Part shown: one piece after another, positions 1 to 8,119 of the stretch
Layout of the letters: every line of letters begins with the position of its first letter
Position numbering within the stretch: the first letter of the stretch is position 1
Source: Streptomyces sp. NRRL F-4489
Lineage (GTDB): Bacteria > Actinomycetota > Actinomycetes > Streptomycetales > Streptomycetaceae
Length of the DNA: 62,884 bases
Direction: 5' to 3'
Assembly: GCF_001509485.1 (NCBI RefSeq)
Contig: NZ_LLZI01000228.1
Coordinates: 1 to 62,884 of the forward strand
Program-made: the position numbers and the translations under genes
Notes under the pieces: generated by a model
What the model was told of the DNA's origin: nothing
Seen by the model: the letters and a program-made list of their open reading frames with translations, nothing else
The model's database searches: none

Positions 1-432
1 GGGCGGTGCGGACGGTGGTGTGGCCGCGGTCTCCACTGGCTCTCCCCCGATGTCAGTGCGTGCGGTGCGGTCTGGTGCCCCTGGGGCGCGGTGGGCGGTA
101 CGCGGTGCGCGGTGCCGGGCAGGTGCGCGTCACCCGGCTTTCCGCCTCCCCGGGATTGTCTCCCCCGGAGAGTCTCTTTCCCAGGGAGCCTCCGCACCCC
201 GCTCGCGGTTCCCGGGACCGTCGTTCCCGGGACGGCCGTTCGCGGGACGGCGATTGCCGGGGCGGCGGTCGCCACGACCGGCCGTTCGCCGGACGGCGGT
301 TGCCGCGGCCCGCGGGCGGCCGGGCACCCGGCCCCGGCCCGCTGTCAGACCCTCGTGCGAGGATGAAGGCACCAGGAGCACAGGTGGCGGAGCAGGCGGC
401 GGAGAGTGCCGGGCGGGAAGGGACGGGCCGCG
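1..432. other. Gene-free left end with degenerate 15-bp tandem repeat
   Basis: No convincing gene is seen here; the open frames that cross it are composition artefacts with no family resemblance. Positions 210-269 hold four head-to-tail 15-bp units (210-224, 225-239, 240-254, 255-269) with core CGGGACGGCCGT. The rest is unremarkable GC-rich sequence leading to the ribosome binding site of the DeoR gene. Confidence 0.5.
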
Positions 433-1281
433 GTGGGCGACAGTCAGAATCTCCTCGCGGAGCAGCGGCGGGCCCTGATCCTCGACGAGGTCAGGCGGCG
501 CGGCGGCGCGCGGGTCACCGAGCTGACCCGCCGGATGGGCGTCTCCGATATGACGGTCCGTCGCGATCTGGACGCGCTGGCCCGCCAGGGCATGATCGAG
601 AAGGTGCACGGCGGCGCTCTCCCGGTGAGCGACCCCAGCGCCCACGAGCCGGGCTTCGAGGCCAAGTCGGGGCTGGAGCCGGGCGCCAAGGCCGCGATCG
701 CCGAGGCCGCGGCCGAGCTGGCGGTGCCGGGCAGCGCGATCGCCCTGGCCGGCGGCACGACGGCGTACGCCCTGGCCCAGCGCCTGCTGGAGGTGCCGGA
801 GCTGACGGTCGTGACGAATTCGGTGCGGGTGGCCGAGGTGTTCTACGCCGCGCAGCGGGCGGCGGCCGGCGGCGGCGCGGGCCGGCCGCCCGCCGAGGCC
901 CCGACGGTGATCCTGACGGGCGGGCTGCGCACCCCGTCCGACACCCTGGTCGGGCCGGTGGCGGACGCCGCGATCCGCTCGCTCCACTTCGACCTGCTGT
1001 TCCTCGGCGTGCACGGCATATCGGCGCGGGCCGGGCTGTCCACGCCCAATCTCGCCGAGGCCGAGACCAATCGCCATTTCGTCCGGTCCGCCCGGCGCGT
1101 GGTGGTGGTCGCCGATCACACCAAGTGGGGGACGGTGGCGCTGAGTTCGTTCGCCGCGCTGGACGAGGTCGACGTGCTCGTGACGGACGCCGGACTGCCG
1201 GCCGAGGCGCGCGCGGAGTTCGCGGACCGGCGGACGGAGCTGCTGGTGGCCGGCGAGCCGGCACCCGGTGCGGACGGCTGA
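433..1281 (+). CDS. DeoR/GlpR family transcriptional regulator
   Basis: Likely repressor of a sugar or phosphosugar operon. The N-terminus carries a DeoR winged helix: AEQRRALILDEVRRRG, then VTELTRRMGVSDMTVRRDLD and the closing GMIEKVHGGA. The C-terminal DeoRC sensor domain (about residues 75-260) has the AGGTTAYALA, LTVVTNSVRVAEV and VVVADHTKWG motifs of this family, which bind phosphorylated sugars. The GTG at 433 starts the protein at VGDSQNLLAEQRR and lies 10 bases after GGGAAGGGA; an upstream ATG at 406 is in frame but unlikely. Length is about 282 aa, slightly above the usual 250-260. No sugar operon is adjacent, so the target is unknown. Confidence 0.85.
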   Translation: MGDSQNLLAEQRRALILDEVRRRGGARVTELTRRMGVSDMTVRRDLDALARQGMIEKVHGGALPVSDPSAHEPGFEAKSGLEPGAKAAIAEAAAELAVPGSAIALAGGTTAYALAQRLLEVPELTVVTNSVRVAEVFYAAQRAAAGGGAGRPPAEAPTVILTGGLRTPSDTLVGPVADAAIRSLHFDLLFLGVHGISARAGLSTPNLAEAETNRHFVRSARRVVVVADHTKWGTVALSSFAALDEVDVLVTDAGLPAEARAEFADRRTELLVAGEPAPGADG

Positions 1282-1299
1282 CTGGCTGTCAGCTAGGGT
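1277..1299 (+). promoter_or_regulatory. Palindrome plus -10 box ahead of the SRPBCC gene
   Basis: GCTGAC (1277-1282) and GTCAGC (1288-1293) form a perfect 6-bp inverted repeat with a 5-base spacer, overlapping the stop codon of the DeoR gene and directly abutting TAGGGT (1294-1299), a good Streptomyces -10. It could be an operator controlling the downstream gene, or a weak hairpin. Confidence 0.35.
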
Positions 1300-1343
1300 G
1301 GCGTGCGCCGAATTCCGGCCGGTCCCTCTGGAGGTGCTCGTCC

Positions 1344-1817
1344 ATGTCCCGACGACTCCGCTCCGTCTCCCTCGACTTCGCCGCCACGGCCCCGCTGCGG
1401 CTGGTGTTCACCGCCGAGACCGCCGCGCCGCCCGCGGCCGTCTACGCCGCGCTGGCCGACGACGTCCCCGGCTGGGCCGAGTGGTTCTCCGGCGTCTCCG
1501 AGGCCGCTCCGGCGGACGGCGGACGGTGCCGCCTGGTGCGGCTGGCCGGCGGCACCCGCTTCGCCGAGACGATCATGGCCGCCGAGCCCGGCGCGCGCTA
1601 CGCCTACCGCGTCGACACCACCAACGCCCCCGCGCTGAGCGCCCTGTTGGAGGACTGGCGGCTGACACCGGCGGGCAGCGGTACCCGGGTGCGGTGGACG
1701 TTCGCGGCGGACGGCACGGCCGCCTTCCGGTGGCTGATGCCGCTGGCCCGCCCCGCCATGGGCCGTGCCTTCCGCGACTCCGTACGCGCCCTGGACCGCC
1801 GCCTGACCGCGTCCTGA
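1344..1817 (+). CDS. SRPBCC (START-like) family protein
   Basis: A 157-aa small-ligand-binding protein of the Polyketide_cyc2/SRPBCC type. The pattern VFTAETAAPPAAVYAAL, then VPGWAEWFSGVSEA and the late LEDWRLTPAGSGTRVRWTFAAD strand is typical of the helix-grip fold. No catalytic residues can be assigned, and members act as cyclases, lipid carriers or stress proteins. The ATG at 1344 follows GGAGGTG at 1330. It has its own -10 box just after the DeoR gene, so it need not be co-transcribed with it. Confidence 0.75.
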   Translation: MSRRLRSVSLDFAATAPLRLVFTAETAAPPAAVYAALADDVPGWAEWFSGVSEAAPADGGRCRLVRLAGGTRFAETIMAAEPGARYAYRVDTTNAPALSALLEDWRLTPAGSGTRVRWTFAADGTAAFRWLMPLARPAMGRAFRDSVRALDRRLTAS

Positions 1818-1830
1818 GACCGGGCCGCCT

Positions 1831-1849
1831 CCCCGGGAGCGCCCCGGGG
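1831..1849. terminator. Hairpin between convergent genes
   Basis: CCCCGGG (1831-1837) pairs with CCCGGGG (1843-1849). It sits in the 71-bp gap between the convergent SRPBCC and Cds1-like genes and could terminate both. There is no U-tract, as is usual in Streptomyces. Confidence 0.4.
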
Positions 1850-1888
1850 ACGGCGCCGCCGGCCCCGAGGAGCGCCCCCGCAACGGCC

Positions 1889-3058
1889 TCAGCCGTCCCA
1901 CACCCCCGTGGCCAGAAAATGCTCGATCGTCCGGGCGTACGGGGCGATGTCCAGCCCCTGGGCGGCCAGCCAGCCGTCCGAGTAGTACTTGTCCAGATAC
2001 CGGTCGCCGGGGTCGCACAGCAGCGTCACCACCGATCCCGTCCGCCCCCCGGCGACCATCTCCGCGACGAGCCGCAGCGCGCTCCACAGCCCGGTGCCGG
2101 TCGAGCCGCCCGCCTTGCGCCCGATGACCTGCTCCAGGGCGCGCACCGCGGCGATACTGGCCGCGTCCGGCACCTTCATCATCCGGTCGATCGCGCCGGG
2201 CACGAAGCTCGGTTCCATCCGCGGCCGGCCGATGCCCTCGATCCGCGAGGCGGTGACGCAGTGCGTGCTGGCGTCCCCGGTGAGCCAGCCGTCGAAGAAG
2301 CAGGAGTTCTCCGGGTCCGGGACGCAGATCCGGGTGTCGTACTGCATGTAGTGGACATAGCGGGCGATGGTCGCGGAGGTGCCGCCGGTGCCGGCCGTGG
2401 CGACGATCCAGGCGGGCTCGGGATAGCGCTCCAGCCGCAGCTGCTGGTAGATCGACTCGGCGATGTTGTTGTTGCCGCGCCAGTCGGTGGCCCGCTCCGC
2501 GTAGGTGAACTGGTCCATGTAGTGGCCGCCGGTCTCGGCGGCGAGCCGGGCGGAGACCTCGTAGACCGTCCGCGGGTCCTCGACCAGATGGCAGGTGCCG
2601 CCGTGGAATTCGATCAGCCGGGTCTTCTCGGTGCTGGTGGTGGCCGGCATCACCGCGATGAACGGGACGCCGATCAGCGACGCGAAGTACGCCTCGGAGA
2701 CGGCCGTGGAGCCGCTGGAGGACTCGATCACCGGCTTGCCCGGGCGGATCCAGCCGTTGCACAGCCCGTAGAGGAACAGCGAGCGGGCGAGCCGGTGCTT
2801 GAGGCTGCCGGTGGGGTGCGTCGACTCGTCCTTGAGGTAGAGGTCGATGCCCCACTCCTCGGGCAGCGGGAAGCGCAGCAGGTGGGTGTCGGCGGTGCGG
2901 TTGGCGTCCGCCTGGACCTTCCGGACGGCCTCTTTGAGCCAGGCCCGGTACTCCGGATCCGAGCGGTCCACATCGACGGTCGGCAGGACCGGCGGGGCCG
3001 GCATGCGGTCCGCGGCGTCGGACCCGGGCGGGCTCTGCGGCTGGGGTGCGGTGCTCAC
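1889..3058 (-). CDS. cds1: PLP-dependent cysteine synthase-like protein (Cds1-type cysteine desulfhydrase)
   Basis: Fold-type II PLP enzyme, 389 aa. The PLP lysine is in TGSLKHR (about residue 87), followed by the phosphate/substrate loop [11 protein letters not shown] and the glycine-rich [14 protein letters not shown] loop. The [27 protein letters not shown] and [13 protein letters not shown] segments resemble the actinobacterial Cds1 group (mycobacterial Rv3684 type) rather than biosynthetic CysK. Cds1 converts L-cysteine to H2S, pyruvate and ammonia. The GTG start ([10 protein letters not shown]) follows GAGGAG; an upstream in-frame start at 3220 would add residues of no family likeness. 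Assignment to desulfhydrase over cysteine synthase is inferred from these motifs. Confidence 0.75.
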   Translation of the reverse strand: MSTAPQPQSPPGSDAADRMPAPPVLPTVDVDRSDPEYRAWLKEAVRKVQADANRTADTHLLRFPLPEEWGIDLYLKDESTHPTGSLKHRLARSLFLYGLCNGWIRPGKPVIESSSGSTAVSEAYFASLIGVPFIAVMPATTSTEKTRLIEFHGGTCHLVEDPRTVYEVSARLAAETGGHYMDQFTYAERATDWRGNNNIAESIYQQLRLERYPEPAWIVATAGTGGTSATIARYVHYMQYDTRICVPDPENSCFFDGWLTGDASTHCVTASRIEGIGRPRMEPSFVPGAIDRMMKVPDAASIAAVRALEQVIGRKAGGSTGTGLWSALRLVAEMVAGGRTGSVVTLLCDPGDRYLDKYYSDGWLAAQGLDIAPYARTIEHFLATGVWDG

Positions 3059-3306
3059 CGGCGCGCTCCTCAAGGGGGTGTACGGCCCGTCCGGAAGGCC
3101 GGGCCGAGTCCGACTATAACCACCCGGCGCACGCTTCTCACCTGCATAAACATCCCTTTGAGGGGCCCCAAGACGACCCTGGGGGAAGGGTGTTGTGCGC
3201 CTCTGCGCCCCCGGAGGCACTGGTATGACCGGCGCGGTGGCGGCACACTTCTACAGGGGGGCGGTGGCCGGCACCCGCCCACGACATCATCAGGGGAGTG
3301 ATGAGA

Positions 3307-3597
3307 ATGGCGGACCAGGAGTATCAGGCGACCGGCGTGCGGATCGACCGCTCGCTGCGGTCGCTGACGAGAGCCGGCCAGATCCGCATCAGCGGCGGCC
3401 GGCTCTCCCTGCTGACGAGCTACGGCACGGAGATCGACAGCGCCCCGCTCGGCGCGGTCGAGGCCCACAAACCGCTCTTCGCGGCGCGCGACCGGGCGCT
3501 GGCCGTCCTCAACGGCAACCGCTACTCCCTCACCCTGGGCGGCGCCCGGGACCGCTTCCTGAAGGCCGTGGAGGCGGCGCGTCGGCCACGCGCGTGA
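3307..3597 (+). CDS. Small hypothetical protein
   Basis: About 96 aa, beginning MADQEYQATGVRIDRS. It is soluble, basic, with no membrane segment, and I recognise no family; this type of protein is common in Streptomyces. AGGGGAG at 3292-3298 is 8 bases before the ATG at 3307, so that start is preferred to the GTG/ATG at 3298/3301. It may be a helical DNA- or protein-binding protein, but nothing visible proves it. Confidence 0.6.
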   Translation: MADQEYQATGVRIDRSLRSLTRAGQIRISGGRLSLLTSYGTEIDSAPLGAVEAHKPLFAARDRALAVLNGNRYSLTLGGARDRFLKAVEAARRPRA

Positions 3598-3772
3598 ACG
3601 CCGGCGGCGGCTGAGGCGGTGCGGTTGCGGCGGTGCACCGCCTGGACGACCCTGGACACGTATCACTGAGGGTTCACCAGCGGTGACGCTGTGGTGCAGC
3701 CGGCATCGCTGATTCCGATCTTCGCCCCTTCCCGGTACGGGGGGCGCCCGGCCTCATCAGGGAGTCGCGGTC

Positions 3773-4273
3773 GTGATCAGGCAGCCCAGCAGACACTGCA
3801 CGGTGAAACTCCAGGCCGATCCGGTCCGCATCGGGCATGTGCGCAGAATCGTCTCGGCACAGCTGCGGTACTGGCACCTCGACGCCCTGATCGATCCGGC
3901 CGCCCTCGGCGTGACCGAACTCCTCGCCAACGTCCACCGGCACGCCCGCCCCAGCAAGCAGTGCACCGTCGAACTGTGCGTCCTGCTCGACCAGTTGACG
4001 GTCTCGGTGCGCGATCTCGACCCCCGGCTGCCGCACCTGCGCGCCGCCGCCAGCTGGGAGACCTGCGGCCGCGGCCTGGCCCTGATCGCCGCCCTCAGCG
4101 AGAGCTGGGGCGTGCGCCCGCACGACCCGGGCAAGGTCGTCTGGTTCACCCTCCCCGCGCTGACCACCGCGCCGGAGGAGGCCCGCGCGCACCGCACGCA
4201 CTGGCATCCCGCCCCCTTGGCCGGCGCGGACGCCGACGCCCGGCCGCGACACCGGAGCGCCCGGGTGGGCTGA
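3773..4273 (+). CDS. ATP-binding (anti-sigma regulatory factor-like) protein
   Basis: A 166-aa HATPase_c protein of the RsbW/SpoIIAB-like serine kinase group that is very abundant in Streptomyces. The N-box is in the VTELLANVHRHA segment, and RGLALIAALSESWG corresponds to the G-box helix. Such proteins normally bind or phosphorylate anti-sigma-factor antagonists. No STAS partner or sigma factor is next to it. The GTG start follows AGGGA. Confidence 0.8.
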   Translation: MIRQPSRHCTVKLQADPVRIGHVRRIVSAQLRYWHLDALIDPAALGVTELLANVHRHARPSKQCTVELCVLLDQLTVSVRDLDPRLPHLRAAASWETCGRGLALIAALSESWGVRPHDPGKVVWFTLPALTTAPEEARAHRTHWHPAPLAGADADARPRHRSARVG

Positions 4274-4334
4274 GGCCGGCCGGGCCGGACCCGCGGATAC
4301 GTACCGGCCGTACGCGCGCCGCCGCCTCCCCCAC

Positions 4335-4442
4335 CGCTACGCGGCCTCGCATCGCTACGCGACCTCGCACCGCTACGCGGTCTCGCACCACTCGGCGACC
4401 TGGCGCCGCTCCGTGTTCTTGCGCCACTCCGCGATCTTGCGT
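4335..4442. repeat. Six degenerate 18-bp tandem repeats
   Basis: Six contiguous 18-bp units start at 4335, 4353, 4371, 4389, 4407 and 4425. The first three are close (CGCTACGCGGCCTCGCAT type) and the last three diverge (for example CACTCCGCGATCTTGCGT). They end 30 bp before the TetR start and directly precede its promoter/operator region. Confidence 0.75.
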
Positions 4443-4445
4443 CCT

Positions 4446-4466
4446 GTAACTACTGGTACGTACAGT
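4446..4466 (+). promoter_or_regulatory. Probable TetR operator/promoter
   Basis: The stretch TAACTACTGGTACGTACAGT ends 7 bases before the TetR start codon and contains the perfect palindrome GTACGTAC (4456-4463) flanked by ACTG and AGT. TetR repressors usually bind such a site at their own promoter. The binding claim is inference. Confidence 0.45.
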
Positions 4467-4472
4467 GGGCCC

Positions 4473-5189
4473 ATGAGCAGCGAACGAGACACGGGGGGCC
4501 CGGGGGGCGCACCGCCCACCCTTCCCCCGGCCACCACCCAGGAACGCCTCGTCGCCAGCACCCGGGAGCTCCTCTGGGAGCGCGGCTACGTCGGCACGAG
4601 CCCCAAGGCGATCCTCCAGCACGCCGGCGTGGGCCAGGGCAGCATGTACCACCACTTCACGGGCAAGTCGGACCTCGCCCTGGCGGCGATCCGGCGCACC
4701 GCCGAGGAGATGACCGCGGCGGCCGAGCGGATCTTCTCCGGCCCCGGCACGGCCTACGACCGCATCGCGGCGTACCTGCTGCGCGAACGGGAGGTGCTGC
4801 GCGGCTGCCCCATCGGCCGGATGGCGCAGGATCGCGACGTGGTGCGCGACCCCGCGCTGCGGCAGCCGCTGGACGAGATGTTCGCCTGGCTCCGGCGCCG
4901 CCTCGCGGACGTCCTCGACGAGGGCCGGGCGGCCGGTGAACTGGCCGCCGGGCTCGACCCGGAGGCCACCGCGGCGAGCGTCGCGGCCGTCGTCCAGGGC
5001 GGCTACGTACTCGCCCGCGCGGCCGAGGACACCGCGCCGTTCGACGCCGCCGTACGCGGTCTGCTGGCCCTCCTGGCCGCGCAGACCGCCACGGGGACGC
5101 CCCCGGTTGCCACCGGGACGGCCTCGGTCGCCACCGGGACGGCCCCGGTTTCCGCCGGAGCGCCCCCGGCTTCCCGCCCCGCTCGCTGA
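4473..5189 (+). CDS. TetR/AcrR family transcriptional regulator
   Basis: The N-terminal TetR helix-turn-helix is clear: RLVASTRELLWERGYVGTSP, then ILQHAGVGQGSMYHHFTGKSDLA. The middle shows GCPIGRMAQDRDVV, like the TetR_C domain of LmrA/YxaF-type repressors. The C-terminal ~30 residues are a low-complexity tail of repeated ATGTxxVATGT units. The ATG at 4473 (MSSERDT) is preferred over 4413. It precedes a DUF4865 gene by 20 bp in the same direction, a pairing seen elsewhere, suggesting the repressor controls its neighbour. Confidence 0.85.
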   Translation: MSSERDTGGPGGAPPTLPPATTQERLVASTRELLWERGYVGTSPKAILQHAGVGQGSMYHHFTGKSDLALAAIRRTAEEMTAAAERIFSGPGTAYDRIAAYLLREREVLRGCPIGRMAQDRDVVRDPALRQPLDEMFAWLRRRLADVLDEGRAAGELAAGLDPEATAASVAAVVQGGYVLARAAEDTAPFDAAVRGLLALLAAQTATGTPPVATGTASVATGTAPVSAGAPPASRPAR

Positions 5190-5209
5190 CCGCCCCGGAG
5201 CCCGCGACC

Positions 5210-5764
5210 ATGCACGCCATGCAGTACACGATCACGCTGCCCGCCGACTACGACATGGAGATCATCCGGCACCGGGTACGGACCAAGGGCCACCTGCTCG
5301 ACGGCTACGAGGGCCTCGGCCTCAAGGCGTACGGCATCCGGGAGCGCGGCACCGACGGCTCACCGGTCAACCAGTACGCGCCGTTCTACCTCTGGGCGGA
5401 CGAGGACGCGATGGACCGCTTCCTGACCGGCGACGGCTTCCGCGGCCTGGTCCGGGACTTCGGCCGGCCGGCGGTCGCCAACTGGCGCGTACTGCACCAC
5501 CGTTCGGGCCCGGCGGCGGACCGCCCGCCCCGCGCGTTCACCCGGCGCACCGTAGCCGTCCCGGCGGACGCGGATCTGGCCTCGGCCCTGGCGGATGCGC
5601 GCGCCGCGCACGACGAACTGGCCGCGACGGAGGGCGTCCACGCGACGGCCCTCGGGCTGGACCCGCGGCGGTGGGAGCTGCTGCACTTCACGTTGTGGGG
5701 TGGCGCCGACGAAGTCCCTCCGGGGGAGGGCGCGTTCCAGATCCTGCACCTGTCTACTCCGTAG
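5210..5764 (+). CDS. DUF4865 family protein
   Basis: A 184-aa protein matching the DUF4865 pattern: MQYTITLPADYDMEIIRHR at the start, GHLLDGYEGLGLKAYGIRE, and YAPFYLWADEDAMDRFLTGDGF. Function is unknown; the family resembles stress-responsive ferredoxin-like barrel proteins and is usually beside a TetR or LysR regulator, as here. It is probably co-transcribed with the upstream TetR gene. Confidence 0.75.
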   Translation: MHAMQYTITLPADYDMEIIRHRVRTKGHLLDGYEGLGLKAYGIRERGTDGSPVNQYAPFYLWADEDAMDRFLTGDGFRGLVRDFGRPAVANWRVLHHRSGPAADRPPRAFTRRTVAVPADADLASALADARAAHDELAATEGVHATALGLDPRRWELLHFTLWGGADEVPPGEGAFQILHLSTP

Positions 5765-5772
5765 GGGGCCGC

Positions 5773-6310
5773 CCACGTTGTCGGGTTTCCCGCCGCGGGG
5801 TGCGTTTCGTGTGCGCCTGCGGCGCATTGCTTGTATTCCGCTGCGCGGGGCTTTTCGGGTGCGGTGACGGGTCTCCGGGGGTGGTGTGTCGGACTGCTTC
5901 GCTTTACGTCCGACACACCACCCCCGGAGACCCGTCACCTCCCGTTTGGGGTCAGTTACCAGGCCGGTGGGGGCTGACGTGAGTGGGTCGGTGCGACTCT
6001 TCTCGTTGAGGGTGAGCGCCCGGAAATGACCACTGGGCCGCACCGGCCCACCGTGATCAGGCCCAACGGACAGAGAAATCCACCCCCCTCGGGAGGGGAC
6101 GGGTCTGCGGGGTGGGGGTGTGCCGGACGTAAAGCGAAGCAGTCCGGCACACCCCCACCCCGCAGACCCGGCACGCGGCCGACCAGCCCCGCGCAGCGGA
6201 CCCCATTGCGCCGAAGGCGCAACCCAACGCGCCAAAGGCGCGAGGCCCACGCGCCGCAGGCGCGAAAGAACAGCAACCCGCACGGCGGGAGAGCCAAAAA
6301 CGTGGGAAGC
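5773..6310. repeat. Composite palindromic element, full-length copy
   Basis: The gap between the convergent DUF4865 and secreted-protein genes is filled by a symmetric element. An outer module opens with CCCACGTTGTCGG (about 5773) and GC-rich small hairpins. Palindrome 1 has perfect 32-bp arms, 5863-5894 and 5908-5939, around loop TGCTTCGCTTTAC. A ~160-bp linker follows. Palindrome 2 is inverted, with perfect 29-bp arms 6100-6128 and 6142-6170 and the reverse-complement loop. The outer module returns in reverse, ending near AACGTGGGAAG (6300-6310). Related copies lie at 16.5 and 29.8 kb. Confidence 0.9.
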
Positions 6311-6312
6311 GA

Positions 6313-6636
6313 CTAAATGGCGTTGCAGCGAGACCCGACGATCTCGTTGTCGCCCCCCACGACCTCCTTGACGATTTCGCATTCGTAGAGCCAGCGCCTG
6401 CCGCCCGTCCTCATGATCAGAGTGTCTTCCATGGGCGCGTGGTTGATGTACAACCGCGTGCAGTCGTATCCGTCCAGGTGGCGCCAACGCGCGTCGTAGT
6501 CCAGGTGCCGGCACCGGTAGTCGCGGAGTGCGACAGCGCTGGACGCCGGCGCGGTGACTCCGATCGAAGCCACGGCGACGAGCCCCACGGTGACGGCGGC
6601 GATGACCGGACGGCGGACAAGTGATCGCAGGCTCAT
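6313..6636 (-). CDS. Small secreted hypothetical protein
   Basis: 107 aa with a Sec signal peptide: MSLRSLVRRP, a hydrophobic core (VIAAVTVGLVAVASIGV) and a probable cleavage after APASSAVA. The mature part (~70 aa) has three cysteines (YRCRH, YDCTR, YECEI, with another at SRCNAI), so one or two disulphides are possible. GGAAGGGA precedes the ATG at 6636; the longer frame to 6738 lacks support. I do not recognise the family. The last codons abut the repeat element. Confidence 0.65.
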   Translation of the reverse strand: MSLRSLVRRPVIAAVTVGLVAVASIGVTAPASSAVALRDYRCRHLDYDARWRHLDGYDCTRLYINHAPMEDTLIMRTGGRRWLYECEIVKEVVGGDNEIVGSRCNAI

Positions 6637-6851
6637 GGCGATTCCCTTCCTCTCGGCTCGCCGTGGCCCGCTTACCGCCGCCCCACGCAGCGCCGGGACC
6701 AGGCGAGAAACGACTCTCAGCATGGACATGCCCGGCACTCCGCCACAGAACCGGAAGCCTTACCGCCTATCACCCGAAAGTGTGACCTGCTCTCCCAACG
6801 CCCGCCGCTGACCGCCTACATGGCCGGCGAGCCGACGCGCGCCCGTAGGGC

Positions 6852-8078
6852 CTAGTGGGACTGGTCGAGGACCACCAGCGGATCGTCCAGCACCGGCTGC
6901 CAAGCCAACTCCGCCGCCCCCACCAGGCTGTTGTGATCCAGGCTGCACGGCAGAATCGGTACGCCGCCGCTGCGACCCCACAGGCTGCGGTCGGCGACGA
7001 CCGCGCGGAGGCGTTCGGGGTCGGCCTCCAGGAGGGCGCGGTGCAGGCCGCCCAGGATGATGCGGTCGGGGTTGAGGATGTTGACGAGGCCGGCGAGGCC
7101 CAGGCCGAGCCGGTCGATGAGCAGGTGGGCGGCGGTGCGGATATCCGGGTCGCGGTACTCGTTCCGGAGCAGTTCGATCGCCTGGTGGAGGAGGGACACC
7201 TCGGGCCCCGGTTCGCGGCCGGCCGCGACCAGGAACGCCAGCGGGTCGGCCTCGACGTCGAGGCAGCCGCGGCTGCCGCAGTGGCAGGGCGCGCCCTCGG
7301 GGTGGACGGTGAGGTGGCCGACCTCCAGGGCGAGGCCCGAACTCCCGCTGTGCAGACGGCCGTCGAGCACCAGCGCGCCGCCGACGCCGCGGTGTCCGGA
7401 GGCGACGCACAGCAGGTGGCGGGCGCCGCGGCCGGCGCCGTGCCGGTGTTCGGCGAGCGCGCCGAGGTTGACGTCGTTCCCGGTGAAGCCGATCTTCTCG
7501 GTGACACCGGGGATGCCGGCGTCGGCCAGCGCCCGGAGGAACAGTTCGCGTACCGGGGCGCCCGAAGGCCACGCGAGGTGGAGGGGGTTGAGCGCCTCGC
7601 CGTCCGGTTCGGCGACCGCGGACGGCACCGCGAGGCCGGCGCCCAGGCAGCGCCGCCCGGTGTCGCGCAGCAGCGCGGCACCGGCCTCGACCACCTCGGC
7701 GAGGACGTGCGCGGGGTCCGCGGGGATGATGCCGCAGCTCGGCGTGGTGGCGACGATCCGGCCGCCGAGGCCGACCAGGGCGGCGCGGTAGCCGTCGGCG
7801 TGGATCTGCGCGGCCAGGACGACCGGGCCGTTCTCGTTGACGGACAGCCGGTGGGAGGGCCGCCCCTGGGAGCCCGCCGAGGCGTGCGGCCGGGAGTCGA
7901 CGGTGATCAGGCCGAGCGCTTCCAGCTCGGCGGCCACCGCCCCCGCGGTCGCGCGCGTCACGCCGAGTTCGGAGGTCAGGACGGCGCGGGTGGGCGCGCG
8001 TCCGGTGTGTACGAGCTCCAGTGCGGGTCCGAGGGCGCTACGGCCCCGCTCCAGCCTGGTTGTCCGAGTCTGGGTCAC
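6852..8078 (-). CDS. ROK family transcriptional repressor
   Basis: About 408 aa. The N-terminal ~70 residues form a winged helix (LVHTGRAPTRAVLTSELGVT, then VAAELEALGLI), followed by a ROK ATPase/sugar kinase-like domain with the zinc motif CHCGSRGCLD and the GHRGVGGAL loop. This is the NagC/XylR type of sugar-responsive repressor. The GTG at 8078 (VTQTRTTRLE) is chosen because AGAATA lies a few bases upstream, which would give a leaderless message. It is divergent from an MFS transporter with a ~40-bp gap, so it probably controls that gene. Confidence 0.85.
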   Translation of the reverse strand: MTQTRTTRLERGRSALGPALELVHTGRAPTRAVLTSELGVTRATAGAVAAELEALGLITVDSRPHASAGSQGRPSHRLSVNENGPVVLAAQIHADGYRAALVGLGGRIVATTPSCGIIPADPAHVLAEVVEAGAALLRDTGRRCLGAGLAVPSAVAEPDGEALNPLHLAWPSGAPVRELFLRALADAGIPGVTEKIGFTGNDVNLGALAEHRHGAGRGARHLLCVASGHRGVGGALVLDGRLHSGSSGLALEVGHLTVHPEGAPCHCGSRGCLDVEADPLAFLVAAGREPGPEVSLLHQAIELLRNEYRDPDIRTAAHLLIDRLGLGLAGLVNILNPDRIILGGLHRALLEADPERLRAVVADRSLWGRSGGVPILPCSLDHNSLVGAAELAWQPVLDDPLVVLDQSH

Positions 8079-8092
8079 GCTTCTATTCTGGC

Positions 8093-8113
8093 TTTGTGCC
8101 GACGCTAAACAAA
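8093..8113. promoter_or_regulatory. Candidate ROK operator
   Basis: TTTGT (8093-8097) and ACAAA (8109-8113) make an inverted repeat in the short AT-richer gap between the divergent ROK and MFS genes. NagC/XylR-type proteins bind TTT/AAA-flanked inverted repeats. On the minus strand TTGTTT and AGAATA also fit a promoter with a 17-base spacer for the ROK gene. Confidence 0.4.
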
Positions 8114-8119
8114 ATACGC

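Noticed and set aside
51..58. TGTCAGTG as a second PafBC promoter
   Set aside because: There is no TAnnnT box eight bases downstream and no gene start near it.
6..1817. 603-codon frame spanning the DeoR gene and the SRPBCC gene
   Set aside because: Only its last 157 codons, from 1344, look like protein; the rest is out of frame with DeoR and Arg/Gly-rich.
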